Positions 9,401 through 19,694 of a stretch of DNA of 64,000 nucleotides are shown piece by piece (position 1 is the first letter of the stretch; every line of letters starts with the position of its first letter). The stretch covers positions 1,188,033-1,252,032 of the forward strand of contig NZ_JAMXKF010000001.1 of assembly GCF_024220585.1 (NCBI RefSeq), read 5' to 3'. The notes beneath the pieces are model-generated. The model made no database searches. It had not been told where the DNA came from and worked only from the letters and a program-made list of their open reading frames with translations. This stretch comes from Dyadobacter diqingensis. GTDB taxonomy: Bacteria; Bacteroidota; Bacteroidia; Cytophagales; Spirosomataceae. Both the position numbers and the translations under genes were made by a program.

Positions 9401-11170
9401 ATGTTACGTACACATACCTGTGGTGAGTTAAGCTTAGAGCATGTAAATCAAGATGTTGTGTTGTGTGGTTGGGTTCAGAGAATCCGGGATAAGGGGGGCA
9501 TGGTATGGCTGGATTTACGTGACCGGTATGGATTAACACAGCTTCTTTTTGAAGAAGGCAAAACACCACCTGAGGTATTGGAAACAGCTCGTTCATTAGG
9601 ACGTGAATTTGTAATCTCTACAAAAGGCGAGGTTATTGAGCGCCTTTCCAAAAATGATAAGATAGCAACCGGTTCGATCGAAATCCGTGTATCCGAATTG
9701 TCCATCCTGAATCCATCGAAACTTCCTCCGTTTTTGATCGAGGACGAAACCGATGGTGGCGATGATATCCGCATGAAATATCGTTACCTGGATCTGCGCA
9801 GAAATGCCGTTCGTAAGAATCTGGAATTACGCCATCAGGTTGCGCGTCATACGCGTGCTTATCTGGATGAACTTAATTTCATCGAGGTAGAAACACCGGT
9901 TTTGATTAAATCAACACCTGAAGGCGCTCGCGATTTCGTGGTGCCTAGCCGTATGAACCCGGGCGAATTTTACGCATTGCCACAGTCACCACAAACTTTT
10001 AAACAACTATTAATGGTTGGCGGATTTGACCGTTACTACCAGATTGTTAAATGTTTCCGTGATGAGGATTTACGTGCCGATCGTCAGCCTGAGTTTACCC
10101 AGATAGACTGCGAAATGTCATTTGTAACGCAGGAAGATATTTTGAATACTTTCGAAGGACTTATCCGTAATCTTTTCAGCAAAGTAAAAGGGATCGAACT
10201 TCCCGAAGTACCGCGCATGACCTATGCTGACGCCATGCGTTTGTACGGATCTGATAAACCGGATATCCGTTTCGGTATGGAGTTTGTAGAACTGAAAGGA
10301 AAAGATCAGGATCTTACTTCCGGCAAAGGTTTTGGTGTTTTTGACGACGCTGAACTGGTTGTCGGTATTTGCGCTCCCGGCTGTGCGGTGTATACCCGCA
10401 AGCAAATGGATGAGCTTACCGACTGGATGAAACGTCCGCAGATCGGTGCCAAGGGACTTATTTATGTGAGATATAACGAAGATGGTACAGTTAAATCATC
10501 TGTTGATAAATTTTATTCTGAAGAAGATCTAAAAAAATGGGTTGTTGCATTTGATGCCAAACCAGGTGATTTGATATTGCTGATCTCGGGCCAGGCAGAT
10601 AAGGCACGCAAGCAACTGAACGAACTTCGTTTAGAAATGGGTTCGCGTCTTGGGTTGCGTAATCCTGAAGAATTCCGTGTGTTATGGGTGCTTGATTTCC
10701 CGCTTCTTGAATACGGCGAAGAAGACAATCGCTGGTTTGCGATGCACCATCCGTTTACAAGTCCAAAACCGGAAGATATTTCCTTACTGGCCACTGATTT
10801 AGGACAAGTTCGTGCCAATGCTTACGATATGGTTATCAATGGTGTGGAAGTTGGCGGAGGGTCTGTAAGGATTTTTGAAAGAAACCTTCAGCAGCAGATG
10901 TTCGAAATACTTGGCTTCAGTCCGGAAGAGGCTCAGGAGCAGTTTGGCTTCCTGATGAACGCCTTTGAATTCGGTGCTCCTCCACACGCAGGAATTGCAT
11001 TCGGGTTTGATCGTCTTTGTTCCATTTTTGGAGGTATTGACTCCATCCGTGATTTCATCGCCTTCCCAAAAAATAATTCAGGACGTGACGTAATGATTGA
11101 TTCACCGTCTACGATATCTGACGCTCAATTAAAAGAATTAACTATTGAGGTGACTAAAAAGATAAGCTGA
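9401..11170 (+). CDS. aspS: Aspartate--tRNA ligase
   Basis: A class II aminoacyl-tRNA synthetase that charges tRNA-Asp. It has 589 residues, the normal length for bacterial-type AspRS. The N-terminal OB fold for anticodon binding covers about 1-105 ([19 protein letters not shown]). The catalytic core shows motif 2 ([18 protein letters not shown]) and motif 3 (GIAFGFDRL). The bacterial GAD insertion lies between about residues 290 and 410. The ATG at 9401 is well placed after a -7 element. The gene stands alone and is followed by its own terminator before the polysaccharide locus. Confidence 0.98.
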   Translation: MLRTHTCGELSLEHVNQDVVLCGWVQRIRDKGGMVWLDLRDRYGLTQLLFEEGKTPPEVLETARSLGREFVISTKGEVIERLSKNDKIATGSIEIRVSELSILNPSKLPPFLIEDETDGGDDIRMKYRYLDLRRNAVRKNLELRHQVARHTRAYLDELNFIEVETPVLIKSTPEGARDFVVPSRMNPGEFYALPQSPQTFKQLLMVGGFDRYYQIVKCFRDEDLRADRQPEFTQIDCEMSFVTQEDILNTFEGLIRNLFSKVKGIELPEVPRMTYADAMRLYGSDKPDIRFGMEFVELKGKDQDLTSGKGFGVFDDAELVVGICAPGCAVYTRKQMDELTDWMKRPQIGAKGLIYVRYNEDGTVKSSVDKFYSEEDLKKWVVAFDAKPGDLILLISGQADKARKQLNELRLEMGSRLGLRNPEEFRVLWVLDFPLLEYGEEDNRWFAMHHPFTSPKPEDISLLATDLGQVRANAYDMVINGVEVGGGSVRIFERNLQQQMFEILGFSPEEAQEQFGFLMNAFEFGAPPHAGIAFGFDRLCSIFGGIDSIRDFIAFPKNNSGRDVMIDSPSTISDAQLKELTIEVTKKIS

Positions 11171-11201
11171 TCGTTCTCAAAATTGAATATTCTTAATAAA
11201 C

Positions 11202-11253
11202 CAATTGCTTTGTGATTAGATTTTGTAGTTTTACTCTAATTCCAAAGCAATTG
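11202..11253 (+). terminator. aspS intrinsic terminator
   Basis: Arms CAATTGCTTTG and CAAAGCAATTG (11 bp, perfect) enclose a second weaker hairpin (GATTAGA with TCTAAT). They are followed by CTTTTT. It lies 30 nt after the aspS stop. Confidence 0.75.
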
Positions 11254-11295
11254 CTTTTTAAAAACTTTTAAACAGTTGTAATTAAAATACACTAC

Positions 11296-13725
11296 ATGCA
11301 TTATTTAAGATCTTTATTCCTACAAAAACATGTCCTTTCATTTGTTTTTGCGTTGTTTCTATTGAATATTCAGTTATCCTTCGCTCAAACACCTCAAATC
11401 TCAAAAGAAGCGCTAAAAAATGCGTCTCCCGCAACGGTTCCTCTAAACCAAATTTCAACGCAACAAGCAACCGATTTCTATAATCGCGCCAGATCTGCAG
11501 GCATGACTGATTCAGATATTCAGAAAGCAGCACTTCAACGCGGTTTCTCTAATGAGCAGATCAACGAAATGTTGAAAAAGGTTAAGGATGGGAACAAAGA
11601 TGAAGATACAAAAGATTCTGATCGGGATAAGGGAGATGATGCAAGAGAGCAGGAAGACAAAACAGAACTTGATCAAGACGGCAAGAGTGCTGGTGACAGC
11701 GCAAAAGTAGGAGAAAGCCAGTCCGGTAGGAGAAACAGGATATTCGGTGCTTCTTTTTTTCGGAATAAGTCTAATACTTTCGAACCCAATCTTCGGCTTG
11801 CAACACCAACAAACTATATTTTGGGACCAGAAGATGAACTGATTGTTGATATTTATGGCAATTCCGTCGATAATTTCAAATTAAAGGTCAGTCCTGAAGG
11901 AACAGTAAAAATGTTGAATCTTGCTCCGGTGTACATCAATGGCCTTAGCATTGAACAAGCCGAAGCAAAAATATTAAACAGATTAAGACAAGCCTATTCT
12001 GGCCTGAACCGTCCTGGCTCAGGAACCTATTTATCCCTGACGTTAGGTAGCGTTCGTAGTATCAGGGTAATGATTACCGGAGAAGTATCCCGTCCCGGAA
12101 CATATACAGTTTCTTCTCTCGCAACCGCATTCAATGCATTGTATTTATCAGGAGGGCCAACTTCTAATGGTTCTTATCGGAACATCGAGATTATCAGGAA
12201 CAATACAGTAATAAGGAAAATTGATTTGTATAAATTTTTGATTGATGCTGATCTTAAAGACAATATTGCTTTGAGAGATCAGGATATTATTCTCATACGG
12301 CCTTACAAAAAGCGGGTACAGTTACTTGGAGAGGTAAAAAGAGAGGGCATTTTTGAAGCTACCGATAACGAATCCTTACAGGATTTGATTAAATATGCTG
12401 GCGGCTACACACCAGAAGCTGTTTCGTCGATTATTAATTACCAAAGAAATACCGGTGCAAACTACATTATAGGAACCATCAAGAGTGATGAAATTGCATC
12501 ATTCAAACCTGAAAATGGTGATATTGTCACTGTAAGTAAGATATCTGACGCCATTAGTAACCAAGTTGAAATAAGAGGGGCGATTACTCTTCCAGGTATT
12601 TACGCATTAGAAGACCGCTGTAATACGGTACTGGAACTTATTCAAATGGCGCAGGGGATTGCTCCAAGAACATTTTTAAACCGGGCTACACTTGAACGAA
12701 GTGGAGGCGGTGCTCTTCAGACAGGAATCATTGCAATAGACCTGGAAAAGCTCGTAAATAAACAAATAGAAGACATAGAATTACTTCCTGGTGATATTCT
12801 TACTATCAAATCAGTTGATGATCTGAAAGAATCTAATTTCTTAACCATAGCCGGTTCGGTTATCAAACCGGGAACCTTCCCATACTTTAAGAACATCACC
12901 GTGTCCGATCTTATCTTCCAGGCAGGTGGGTTTCGTGAAGAAGGTATCTCTTACAGAATCGAAGTATCAAGACGTATAAAGGATGACACTACAGGCATTC
13001 CTGCATCTCAAAATGTACAGATATTTACACTTAACGTGGAAGATAATCTGAAACTTAATGAGCACGATGAAAAGTTTAAGTTAATGCCTTATGATATCAT
13101 CATGATCAGAAAATCACCTCGTTATGAAGTTCAAAAGATTGTAACAGTTTTAGGTGAAGTAGTCTATCCAGGATCTTATACAATTTTGAACAATTTTGAG
13201 CGTATATCCGATCTGATTCCAAAAGTAGGCGGCTTGAAACCTGAAGCAAATTTATCAGGCGCAAGATTTTATAGAAATGGAGAACAAATTGCCATCGATT
13301 TGCGTGCAGTTGAAAAGACTCCATCCCTTTCTTCAAATCTCTTACTCTTAAATAGCGATTCGCTACGTATCCCTCGCAAATCTGAAATTGTAAGAATAAA
13401 CGGGGGCGTATTTAATCCGTCAGTGATGAACTTCGATCCTAAGTTTTCCTACAAAGATTATATCTCCCAAGCCGGAGGCTATATGGAACGAGCATGGAAA
13501 ACCAGAGTCTACGTATCCTATCCGAATGGACGAACCCATAGGACTAACAGATTTTTATTTTTCAAGTCATATCCTAAAATCCAGCCTGGTTCTGTAATTA
13601 ATGTTCCGATTAAAGAGGAAAAAATGGACAGACAGACCACTCCTAGTGAGCGCATAGCAATTTTCTCAATTATTGCAAGCGTTCTGAGTTCGACGGCTAT
13701 CTTGATAATTAATTCTAATAAATAG
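11296..13725 (+). CDS. SLBB-domain polysaccharide export protein (Wza-like)
   Basis: An outer-membrane/periplasmic polysaccharide export protein of 809 residues, about twice the length of E. coli Wza. A signal peptide (to about residue 31, LSFAQ) precedes a charged low-complexity linker rich in Asp, Glu and Lys (about 95-145). The Poly_export domain starts at NYILGPEDELIVDIYG. Several SLBB modules follow, marked by repeated phrases such as VMITGEVSRPGTYTV, VQLLGEVKREGIF and VTVLGEVVYPGSYTI. A C-terminal hydrophobic helix (IAIFSIIASVLSSTAILII) may be a membrane anchor. It is the first gene of the rightward arm, just ahead of the Wzz-like gene, and should form the export channel. Confidence 0.9.
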   Translation: MHYLRSLFLQKHVLSFVFALFLLNIQLSFAQTPQISKEALKNASPATVPLNQISTQQATDFYNRARSAGMTDSDIQKAALQRGFSNEQINEMLKKVKDGNKDEDTKDSDRDKGDDAREQEDKTELDQDGKSAGDSAKVGESQSGRRNRIFGASFFRNKSNTFEPNLRLATPTNYILGPEDELIVDIYGNSVDNFKLKVSPEGTVKMLNLAPVYINGLSIEQAEAKILNRLRQAYSGLNRPGSGTYLSLTLGSVRSIRVMITGEVSRPGTYTVSSLATAFNALYLSGGPTSNGSYRNIEIIRNNTVIRKIDLYKFLIDADLKDNIALRDQDIILIRPYKKRVQLLGEVKREGIFEATDNESLQDLIKYAGGYTPEAVSSIINYQRNTGANYIIGTIKSDEIASFKPENGDIVTVSKISDAISNQVEIRGAITLPGIYALEDRCNTVLELIQMAQGIAPRTFLNRATLERSGGGALQTGIIAIDLEKLVNKQIEDIELLPGDILTIKSVDDLKESNFLTIAGSVIKPGTFPYFKNITVSDLIFQAGGFREEGISYRIEVSRRIKDDTTGIPASQNVQIFTLNVEDNLKLNEHDEKFKLMPYDIIMIRKSPRYEVQKIVTVLGEVVYPGSYTILNNFERISDLIPKVGGLKPEANLSGARFYRNGEQIAIDLRAVEKTPSLSSNLLLLNSDSLRIPRKSEIVRINGGVFNPSVMNFDPKFSYKDYISQAGGYMERAWKTRVYVSYPNGRTHRTNRFLFFKSYPKIQPGSVINVPIKEEKMDRQTTPSERIAIFSIIASVLSSTAILIINSNK

Positions 13726-13827
13726 TTTTTGGTTTGCAGCTTTTGATTTATTTAAATATGAGTCTGCGAAACTAAAACCACGAATTACTTACATTGATTA
13801 CCATTTTTTAAATAATTAAATATTTCC

Positions 13828-14841
13828 ATGGTAAACGACTCTTCATCTGATCAGGATATTCTTGAAAAGACTCTGACAGCTCTGATTCAGATTTTAATTA
13901 AAAATAAGGGCAAATTGTTCTTGTCAATTCTATTGGGAGGCATTATTGGCATTGCCTCAAGCTTCTTAATACCGAAAAAATACACATCAAAAGCCGAATT
14001 ATTACCTGAGTTCAACAGCAATAAATTTGGAAGTTTAAGTTCACTTGCATCGCTAGCAGGTCTGGATGCTGCCGGATCCTCAGAAAGTGATGCTTTGAGA
14101 CCAGACTTATTTCCCAATATTCTGCAGAGTTCTCCCGCGCTTCTTTATTTGCTGAGTCAGCCTGTAAAATCTGACTCAGGAAAAAATTACTCTTCGCTGT
14201 TGGCATTTTATGAAATACAAAACGAAGTCAAAGTGAAGCCTCAGCTACTCAAACTTAAAATCACAGATAGCCTATACAAATATACGACCAGCGAATTGGG
14301 CATAATATCAAGCCTTAAGAAATCTATCAATTCCAGCTTCGAAAAAAAATCAGGTATTATTTTCGTCTCCGTTGAAATGACAGACCCTAAGGTAGCCGCA
14401 ATTACCTTGGCAAATTGTATCAAATATCTTAAGCAATATGTTTCTGAATACAGATATGGAAAAAAACACGGTGAAGTTGCTTTTGTCGGATCTCAACTAA
14501 AAACCGCAAAAGAAAGAATGCAGAAAGCTCAGTACGCTTTACAAAAGTTTAAAGATAACAATCGAAATCTGTTCTTAAACACCGCGAAAATTGGCGAGCA
14601 AAAATTGGAAGAAGACTATTCACTAGCCGCATCGGTCTACAATGATTTATTAAGAGAATCGGAAAAACTGAATATTGCAGAGCAAGAAGATAAGCCTGCC
14701 TTTCAAATTCTCGAACCACCCGTTATTCCTGTGGCTAAGAGTAGTCCCAACAGGTTCTTTTTTGGCGTAGGGGGAAGTATTTTAAGTTTCTTACTTACCG
14801 TAATAATGGTTCTAATCCCCTGGAAAAAGGTCTTCTCTTAA
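13828..14841 (+). CDS. Wzz/chain-length determinant family protein
   Basis: A polysaccharide co-polymerase of 337 residues. An N-terminal membrane helix (KLFLSILLGGIIGIASSFLIP, about 31-50) is followed by the conserved KKYTSKAELLPEF and a large periplasmic coiled-coil region (about 200-290). A second helix near the C-terminus (FFGVGGSILSFLLTVIMVL) is preceded by a Pro-rich segment (FQILEPPVIPVAKSSPNR) typical of the family. There is no C-terminal tyrosine kinase domain, and no separate BY-kinase or phosphatase gene is in the window. It presumably sets chain length together with the SLBB protein encoded 102 bp upstream. Confidence 0.9.
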   Translation: MVNDSSSDQDILEKTLTALIQILIKNKGKLFLSILLGGIIGIASSFLIPKKYTSKAELLPEFNSNKFGSLSSLASLAGLDAAGSSESDALRPDLFPNILQSSPALLYLLSQPVKSDSGKNYSSLLAFYEIQNEVKVKPQLLKLKITDSLYKYTTSELGIISSLKKSINSSFEKKSGIIFVSVEMTDPKVAAITLANCIKYLKQYVSEYRYGKKHGEVAFVGSQLKTAKERMQKAQYALQKFKDNNRNLFLNTAKIGEQKLEEDYSLAASVYNDLLRESEKLNIAEQEDKPAFQILEPPVIPVAKSSPNRFFFGVGGSILSFLLTVIMVLIPWKKVFS

Positions 14842-14927
14842 TTAAATACTCTTACCCAAGTTTGTTTTACGGTAACAAGTAATAAAATGATAAGAATACT
14901 AGATTGCCTTATAATAAATTAATATCA

Positions 14928-14963
14928 TTCACTTCGTAAATGTAGGCACATTTACGAAGTGAA
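14928..14963. repeat. Perfect 16-bp inverted repeat with 4-nt loop
   Basis: Arms TTCACTTCGTAAATGT and ACATTTACGAAGTGAA are perfect and enclose AGGC. It lies in the gap between the Wzz-like gene and the first flippase gene. No T tract follows on the plus strand, so a partial terminator, an RNA-processing hairpin or an operator are all possible. Confidence 0.8.
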
Positions 14964-15037
14964 ATTTACATACCAACAACTTAACACAAACAATAAAAAG
15001 TGATTTTAAATCAGAGTCGTTTACGGAATAGCCCAAA

Positions 15038-16495
15038 ATGATAAAGAAAAATTTCGTTTACAACGTACTGCTTTCTGTTTCGCAAATATTATATCCTGTT
15101 ATTACTTTCCCTTATGCATCACGTATATTGGGCGTGGAAGGAATAGGCCTTGCAACATTTTGCGAATCAATTTGCCGATCATTTATGCTTGTCGCTGCCT
15201 TAGGTATTCCCATTTACGGCGTTAGGGAAATAGCCAAGACAAAAAATAATCAAAAGGAGATGAAGAAAGTATTTTCTGAAATTTTCCTTATTCACTTGGC
15301 TATGACCTTGGTAGTATCAGCGGCATACATCTTGAGTATTTATGCTGTTGAAAGATTATACGATTCAAAAGATATATTATTTTGGGGACTGTTATTGGTT
15401 GTATCAAACGTCTTTGCATTTGAATGGTTCTTTATGGGTTTGGAACAATTCAAATTTGTGACTATACGAACGATTATCATACGGTTTATTTCTATCGGTT
15501 TAATTTTCTTTGTTGTCAAAGATCAGGATGACCTGCTTCCGTATTTTCTACTTATTGTTATAAGTTCGGTTCTAAATGGCTTTATCAATGTTTATTACGT
15601 TTCAAAAATATTATCATTTCAAAATTTTTTTTCCGGAGTAAATATCCAACGGCATTTCAAATCTCTTATGTACATTTTTGGAACCACGTTTGCTGTAAAT
15701 GCCTATACTCTTCTCGACACCGTGCTATTAGGTTTTTTATCATCAGACAAATCAGTAGGATTTTACACATCTGCGTTAAAACTGAATCGGGTTCCTTTGA
15801 CGATGATTGGCTCATTGGGTGTGGTTCTTGTTCCCAAACTATCGGGATTGATGGGAAGCAATAATCTAGCGGAATTTAAAAGAATTATCGACAAGTCACT
15901 CAGCTTAATAATAACCCTCAGTATTCCCGTAATGATTGGTGTATGTTGTATGTCTCAGGAAATCGTCTCAATTTTTTTCGGGACTCACTTCGCACCTGCC
16001 GCCATCCCGATGATGATTTTATCTCCTCTCACACTTTTAATAGGTCTTTCGAATATCTTTGGTATTCAAATTCTAACGCCTATGTCAAAAGATAAGGAAA
16101 TGATGAAGATAGTTCTAAGTGGTGCCTTTATAAGTCTGTTATTAAATTACTTCCTAATTCCAGTTTTCGATGAAAATGGTGCGGCGTTTAGTAACTTCTT
16201 TACAGAGCTAGTGGTTACTGTTGCTACCTATTTTGTTGCAAAACGACATATCGATGTCACTTTTCCCACAGGAAATTTTCTGAAACAATTAGCTATATCG
16301 TTGCCATATATTCTAATAATATTCACTTTAAAATTATTAGTACATGACATGTATCTTAGAGTCGGTGTTACGGTCTTTTTATGTTTGATTTACTTTGTAA
16401 TTTCACAGCTTGTCTTTATAAAAAATGAAGTCATTCTTGAATTTAGAGACTCAATGATGAGAAAAATGATTTCAAGAACAAGTCGGTTGAAGTAA
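15038..16495 (+). CDS. Oligosaccharide flippase (Wzx-like), first copy
   Basis: A polytopic membrane protein of 485 residues with about 12-14 predicted helices, of the polysaccharide-specific MOP-exporter family. The N-terminus has family features (YNVLLSVSQILYPVITFPYASRILG in two parts, then GVREIAK). It would move lipid-linked repeat units to the periplasmic face. It is preceded by an inverted repeat and followed 122 bp later by a galactofuranosyltransferase-like gene. A second, distinct flippase gene lies 8 kb downstream. Confidence 0.9.
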   Translation: MIKKNFVYNVLLSVSQILYPVITFPYASRILGVEGIGLATFCESICRSFMLVAALGIPIYGVREIAKTKNNQKEMKKVFSEIFLIHLAMTLVVSAAYILSIYAVERLYDSKDILFWGLLLVVSNVFAFEWFFMGLEQFKFVTIRTIIIRFISIGLIFFVVKDQDDLLPYFLLIVISSVLNGFINVYYVSKILSFQNFFSGVNIQRHFKSLMYIFGTTFAVNAYTLLDTVLLGFLSSDKSVGFYTSALKLNRVPLTMIGSLGVVLVPKLSGLMGSNNLAEFKRIIDKSLSLIITLSIPVMIGVCCMSQEIVSIFFGTHFAPAAIPMMILSPLTLLIGLSNIFGIQILTPMSKDKEMMKIVLSGAFISLLLNYFLIPVFDENGAAFSNFFTELVVTVATYFVAKRHIDVTFPTGNFLKQLAISLPYILIIFTLKLLVHDMYLRVGVTVFLCLIYFVISQLVFIKNEVILEFRDSMMRKMISRTSRLK

Positions 16496-16617
16496 GTTCA
16501 AGAATTTTTAATATTAATCAGACACCGATGTCAAAATATCTTTGATTTCAGCCCTTATCATGTTAAGAAAGTTCACTTTAATAATCACTCTTTAAAATAA
16601 TTTAAACACACATTGCA

Positions 16618-17451
16618 ATGAAAACGACTATAGCCGGTGTTGTAGTTACCTATAATAGACTAGACTTGTTAAAAAAATGTGTTGAAGCTCTGCGCATTCA
16701 AACACATCAATTGGATGCTATTATTATAATTAACAATGGCAGCACAGATGGAACCAAGATCTGGTTAAGTGAGCAAAAAGATCTAGTTGTTTATCACCAG
16801 GAAAATTTGGGGGCATCAGGAGGCTTTTACAGGGGTATAAAAGAAGCAAATGAAAAAGGCTTTGACTGGATATGGGTGATGGATGACGATGCGTTCTGTC
16901 AGAAAAATGCAGCAGTCGAATTAACGAATGCAATAAATCGTCATAACAACAATCAGGATTACTGTTATTGGTCAAATTGCAACCGTGATATAGAATTTGA
17001 TGGAATAGAAAAATCTGTGGACAAAATGATGTTTGTAGGTTTTGCAATTAGCGGAAAAATTGTCGACAAAGTTGGCCTCCCACGAAGAGATTTTTTTCTA
17101 TACCACGACGATAGCGAATATGCTCTAAGAATTGTTGATCATAACTTTAAGATAATAAAACTAAAAGATTCAATCATTGACCATGGAGATCTCTCTCATA
17201 ATCAAGAATATCGGGAAATAAATTTCTTTGGTAAAAAATTTATTTTCACACAAATGAGTGACTTTAAATTATACTACTATATTAGAAATCATTTACTTAT
17301 CAATAAGTTATTCTCTAAACGCTGGTTTCTTGCACTACCCATATCTATTAAGGATTATTTATTGACACTTTTTTTAACAGAACAAAAGCGTGTGGCAACA
17401 AAGGCTCTATGGCATGGCCTTGTTAGAAAAAGTGGAAAATATGAACCCTAG
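16618..17451 (+). CDS. GT2 glycosyltransferase, GlfT-like
   Basis: A family 2 glycosyltransferase of 277 residues. It has the GT-A start (IAGVVVTYNRLDLLKKCVEAL), NNGSTDGT, and the metal-binding acidic cluster Asp89-Asp90-Asp91 in WVMDDDAF. A later YHDDSEYALRI matches the catalytic D/E-x-Y region of GlfT1-like galactofuranosyltransferases. The next gene is UDP-galactopyranose mutase, 58 bp away, which supports transfer of galactofuranose. The exact linkage and acceptor cannot be read from sequence. Confidence 0.85.
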   Translation: MKTTIAGVVVTYNRLDLLKKCVEALRIQTHQLDAIIIINNGSTDGTKIWLSEQKDLVVYHQENLGASGGFYRGIKEANEKGFDWIWVMDDDAFCQKNAAVELTNAINRHNNNQDYCYWSNCNRDIEFDGIEKSVDKMMFVGFAISGKIVDKVGLPRRDFFLYHDDSEYALRIVDHNFKIIKLKDSIIDHGDLSHNQEYREINFFGKKFIFTQMSDFKLYYYIRNHLLINKLFSKRWFLALPISIKDYLLTLFLTEQKRVATKALWHGLVRKSGKYEP

Positions 17452-17509
17452 CCAAGTAGAACAAGGTAAGTATCATCACGACTGATTTATATTTCTATAT
17501 CACACATAT

Positions 17510-18616
17510 ATGGCAGATTACGATTTTTTAATTGTTGGTTCTGGATTTGCAGGATCGGTATTGGCAGAGCAGATTACATCTCGTTTGAATAAGAAAGTAT
17601 TAATCGTTGACAAGCGAAATCATGTCGGGGGGAATGCTTATGACTATTATAATGAATCTGGTATTTTGGTTCATAAGTATGGCCCGCACTGGTTTCACAC
17701 AAATGATAAAAACGTGTTCACATATCTTTCGAATTTTACGGAGTGGCGTTATCATTATCATCGGGTAAAAACATATGTTGACGGGCAGTTGCTACCTATA
17801 CCTATTAATATGGATACCATTAATGAATTATATGGTATGAATTTACAATCTCCAAATGAGGTTCAAGATTTTTATAATTCGTTGAAAGCTAATATTAAAC
17901 CCACCAATGCAGAGGAGATGGTTGTGAGCCAGATCGGCGAAGATTTATACAACAAATTTTTTAAAGGCTACACGCTAAAGCAATGGGAAATACATCCAAA
18001 AGATCTTGCATCCAGTGTGACCGCCCGTATTCCTACAAGAACAAATCGAGACGACAGGTATTTTACCGATACATATCAATGTATGCCCAAGTATGGGTAT
18101 ACGGCACTATTTGAAAAAATGCTGGCGAATCCTAACATCTCAATACTATTAAATACAGATTACCGAGAAATAACAAAACTCCTGAACTTTAAAAAAGTAA
18201 TTTACACAGGTCCAATAGACAGCTACTTTGATTACATGTACGGAAAACTCCCTTACAGATCTTTAAGGTTTGAGCACGAAACATATGCTTATGAAAATCA
18301 TCAAAGCTGGCAACAAATTAATTATCCGAACGACTATGACTTTACACGTATTGTAGAATGGAAGCATGCGACCGGACAGGTACATCCATATACTACCGTT
18401 ACCCGGGAATACTCCTTTTTAGCTGACGATAAATCCGAGAAGTACTATCCTATACCGCGTGAAGAAAATAATACCTTATTTAACAAATATAAATCCGAAG
18501 CTGATAAACTTGATTCCGTAATTTTCTGTGGGCGGTTAGCAGACTACAAGTATTATAATATGGATCAGGTAATTGCAAGAGCCTTAACGATTTTCAACAA
18601 TCAGATTAACGTCTAG
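17510..18616 (+). CDS. glf: UDP-galactopyranose mutase
   Basis: A flavoenzyme that interconverts UDP-galactopyranose and UDP-galactofuranose in the cytoplasm. The 368-residue length is typical. The N-terminal FAD-binding Rossmann motif is GSGFAG (residues 10-15). Other family signatures are VDKRNHVGGNAYDYY, KYGPHWFHTN, FFKGYTLKQW, RIPTRTNRDDRYF and the C-terminal GRLADYKYYNMDQVI. It supplies the donor for the adjacent GlfT-like transferase, so the surface polymer probably contains galactofuranose. Confidence 0.96.
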   Translation: MADYDFLIVGSGFAGSVLAEQITSRLNKKVLIVDKRNHVGGNAYDYYNESGILVHKYGPHWFHTNDKNVFTYLSNFTEWRYHYHRVKTYVDGQLLPIPINMDTINELYGMNLQSPNEVQDFYNSLKANIKPTNAEEMVVSQIGEDLYNKFFKGYTLKQWEIHPKDLASSVTARIPTRTNRDDRYFTDTYQCMPKYGYTALFEKMLANPNISILLNTDYREITKLLNFKKVIYTGPIDSYFDYMYGKLPYRSLRFEHETYAYENHQSWQQINYPNDYDFTRIVEWKHATGQVHPYTTVTREYSFLADDKSEKYYPIPREENNTLFNKYKSEADKLDSVIFCGRLADYKYYNMDQVIARALTIFNNQINV

Positions 18617-18731
18617 GCAACGTTGCTTTCGCGATGACGTTATGAATATTGTTTGACAATTAATTTTACATTTGGATTCTTAATAGATAACCTAAATAAA
18701 CAAAAATCACACTTATTTAATAAATATCAAT

Positions 18732-19694
18732 ATGGCGGAATGTAAAGTATGTAACAGCATAAGCTCTGGTAAAAATTACAGTGTCAGAGAGATGATGTTT
18801 GGTACCAAAGAGCAGTTTGAATACTTTGAGTGCCAAAATTGCGGATGTTTGCAGCTAGAAAAAATTCCAGACGATATTGCCAAGTATTATAATTCAGATA
18901 ATTACTATAGCTTTACCCATAGAAAAAATGGCCTTTTTTATTGGTTGAAAAGAGAAAGAACCAAATACTATTTATATGGATCAAGTATTATAGGCAAGAT
19001 ATTAAAAAATAAATATCCCAATCTTTCCTTTGAAGCAGTTGCAAAACTTTCTCCTGACAAAACAACCAGAATTCTCGATGTTGGCTGCGGAGATGGAGAA
19101 CTATTATATATGCTGTCTTCAATCGGCTTTAAAAATTTATTGGGTATTGATCCCTTTATTGCCAAAGATGTACACTTCGACACTGGACTGGAAGTAAAAA
19201 AACAAAGCATTCATGAACTTCATGACAAAGAAAAATGGGATATTATTATGTTGCATCACGTGTTCGAGCATGTTCCTGATCCTCTTGAAACTTTGCGAAG
19301 TATAAAGAAATTACTCTCGCCTTCTGGTGTTGCAATGATTCGAATCCCGACGTCTTCATCATATGCATGGAAGCATTTTCGTGAAAATTGGTTTCAAATA
19401 GACGCCCCAAGACACTCCTTTCTTCATTCCATTGAAAGTATGCTGCTCTTAGTTGACCAAAGTGGGCTTAAAGTCAATCGGTATTATTACGATTCAGACG
19501 AAAAACAGTTCTGGGCAAGTGAACAATATAAAAAAGATATCCCTCTGCTATCAGAAAAATCTTATGCGAAAAATCCCAAAGATTCAATGTTTAATGCTGA
19601 ACAAATACAGAATTTCAAACAACGAAGCGAAAAATTAAATTTAGAGAATCAGGGAGATCAAGTTGTATTTATACTTGAAAGTAGATCTGAATAA
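18732..19694 (+). CDS. SAM-dependent methyltransferase with zinc-ribbon N-terminus
   Basis: A class I methyltransferase of 320 residues. The N-terminus carries two cysteine pairs (Cys4/Cys7 and Cys34/Cys37), likely a zinc ribbon. The SAM-binding motif I is ILDVGCGDGE from residue 114, followed by MLHHVFEHVPDPLETL. The family is common in polysaccharide loci, where it may methylate a sugar. The target here is unknown. It is the last gene before a 354-bp gap with a large hairpin. Confidence 0.85.
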   Translation: MAECKVCNSISSGKNYSVREMMFGTKEQFEYFECQNCGCLQLEKIPDDIAKYYNSDNYYSFTHRKNGLFYWLKRERTKYYLYGSSIIGKILKNKYPNLSFEAVAKLSPDKTTRILDVGCGDGELLYMLSSIGFKNLLGIDPFIAKDVHFDTGLEVKKQSIHELHDKEKWDIIMLHHVFEHVPDPLETLRSIKKLLSPSGVAMIRIPTSSSYAWKHFRENWFQIDAPRHSFLHSIESMLLLVDQSGLKVNRYYYDSDEKQFWASEQYKKDIPLLSEKSYAKNPKDSMFNAEQIQNFKQRSEKLNLENQGDQVVFILESRSE

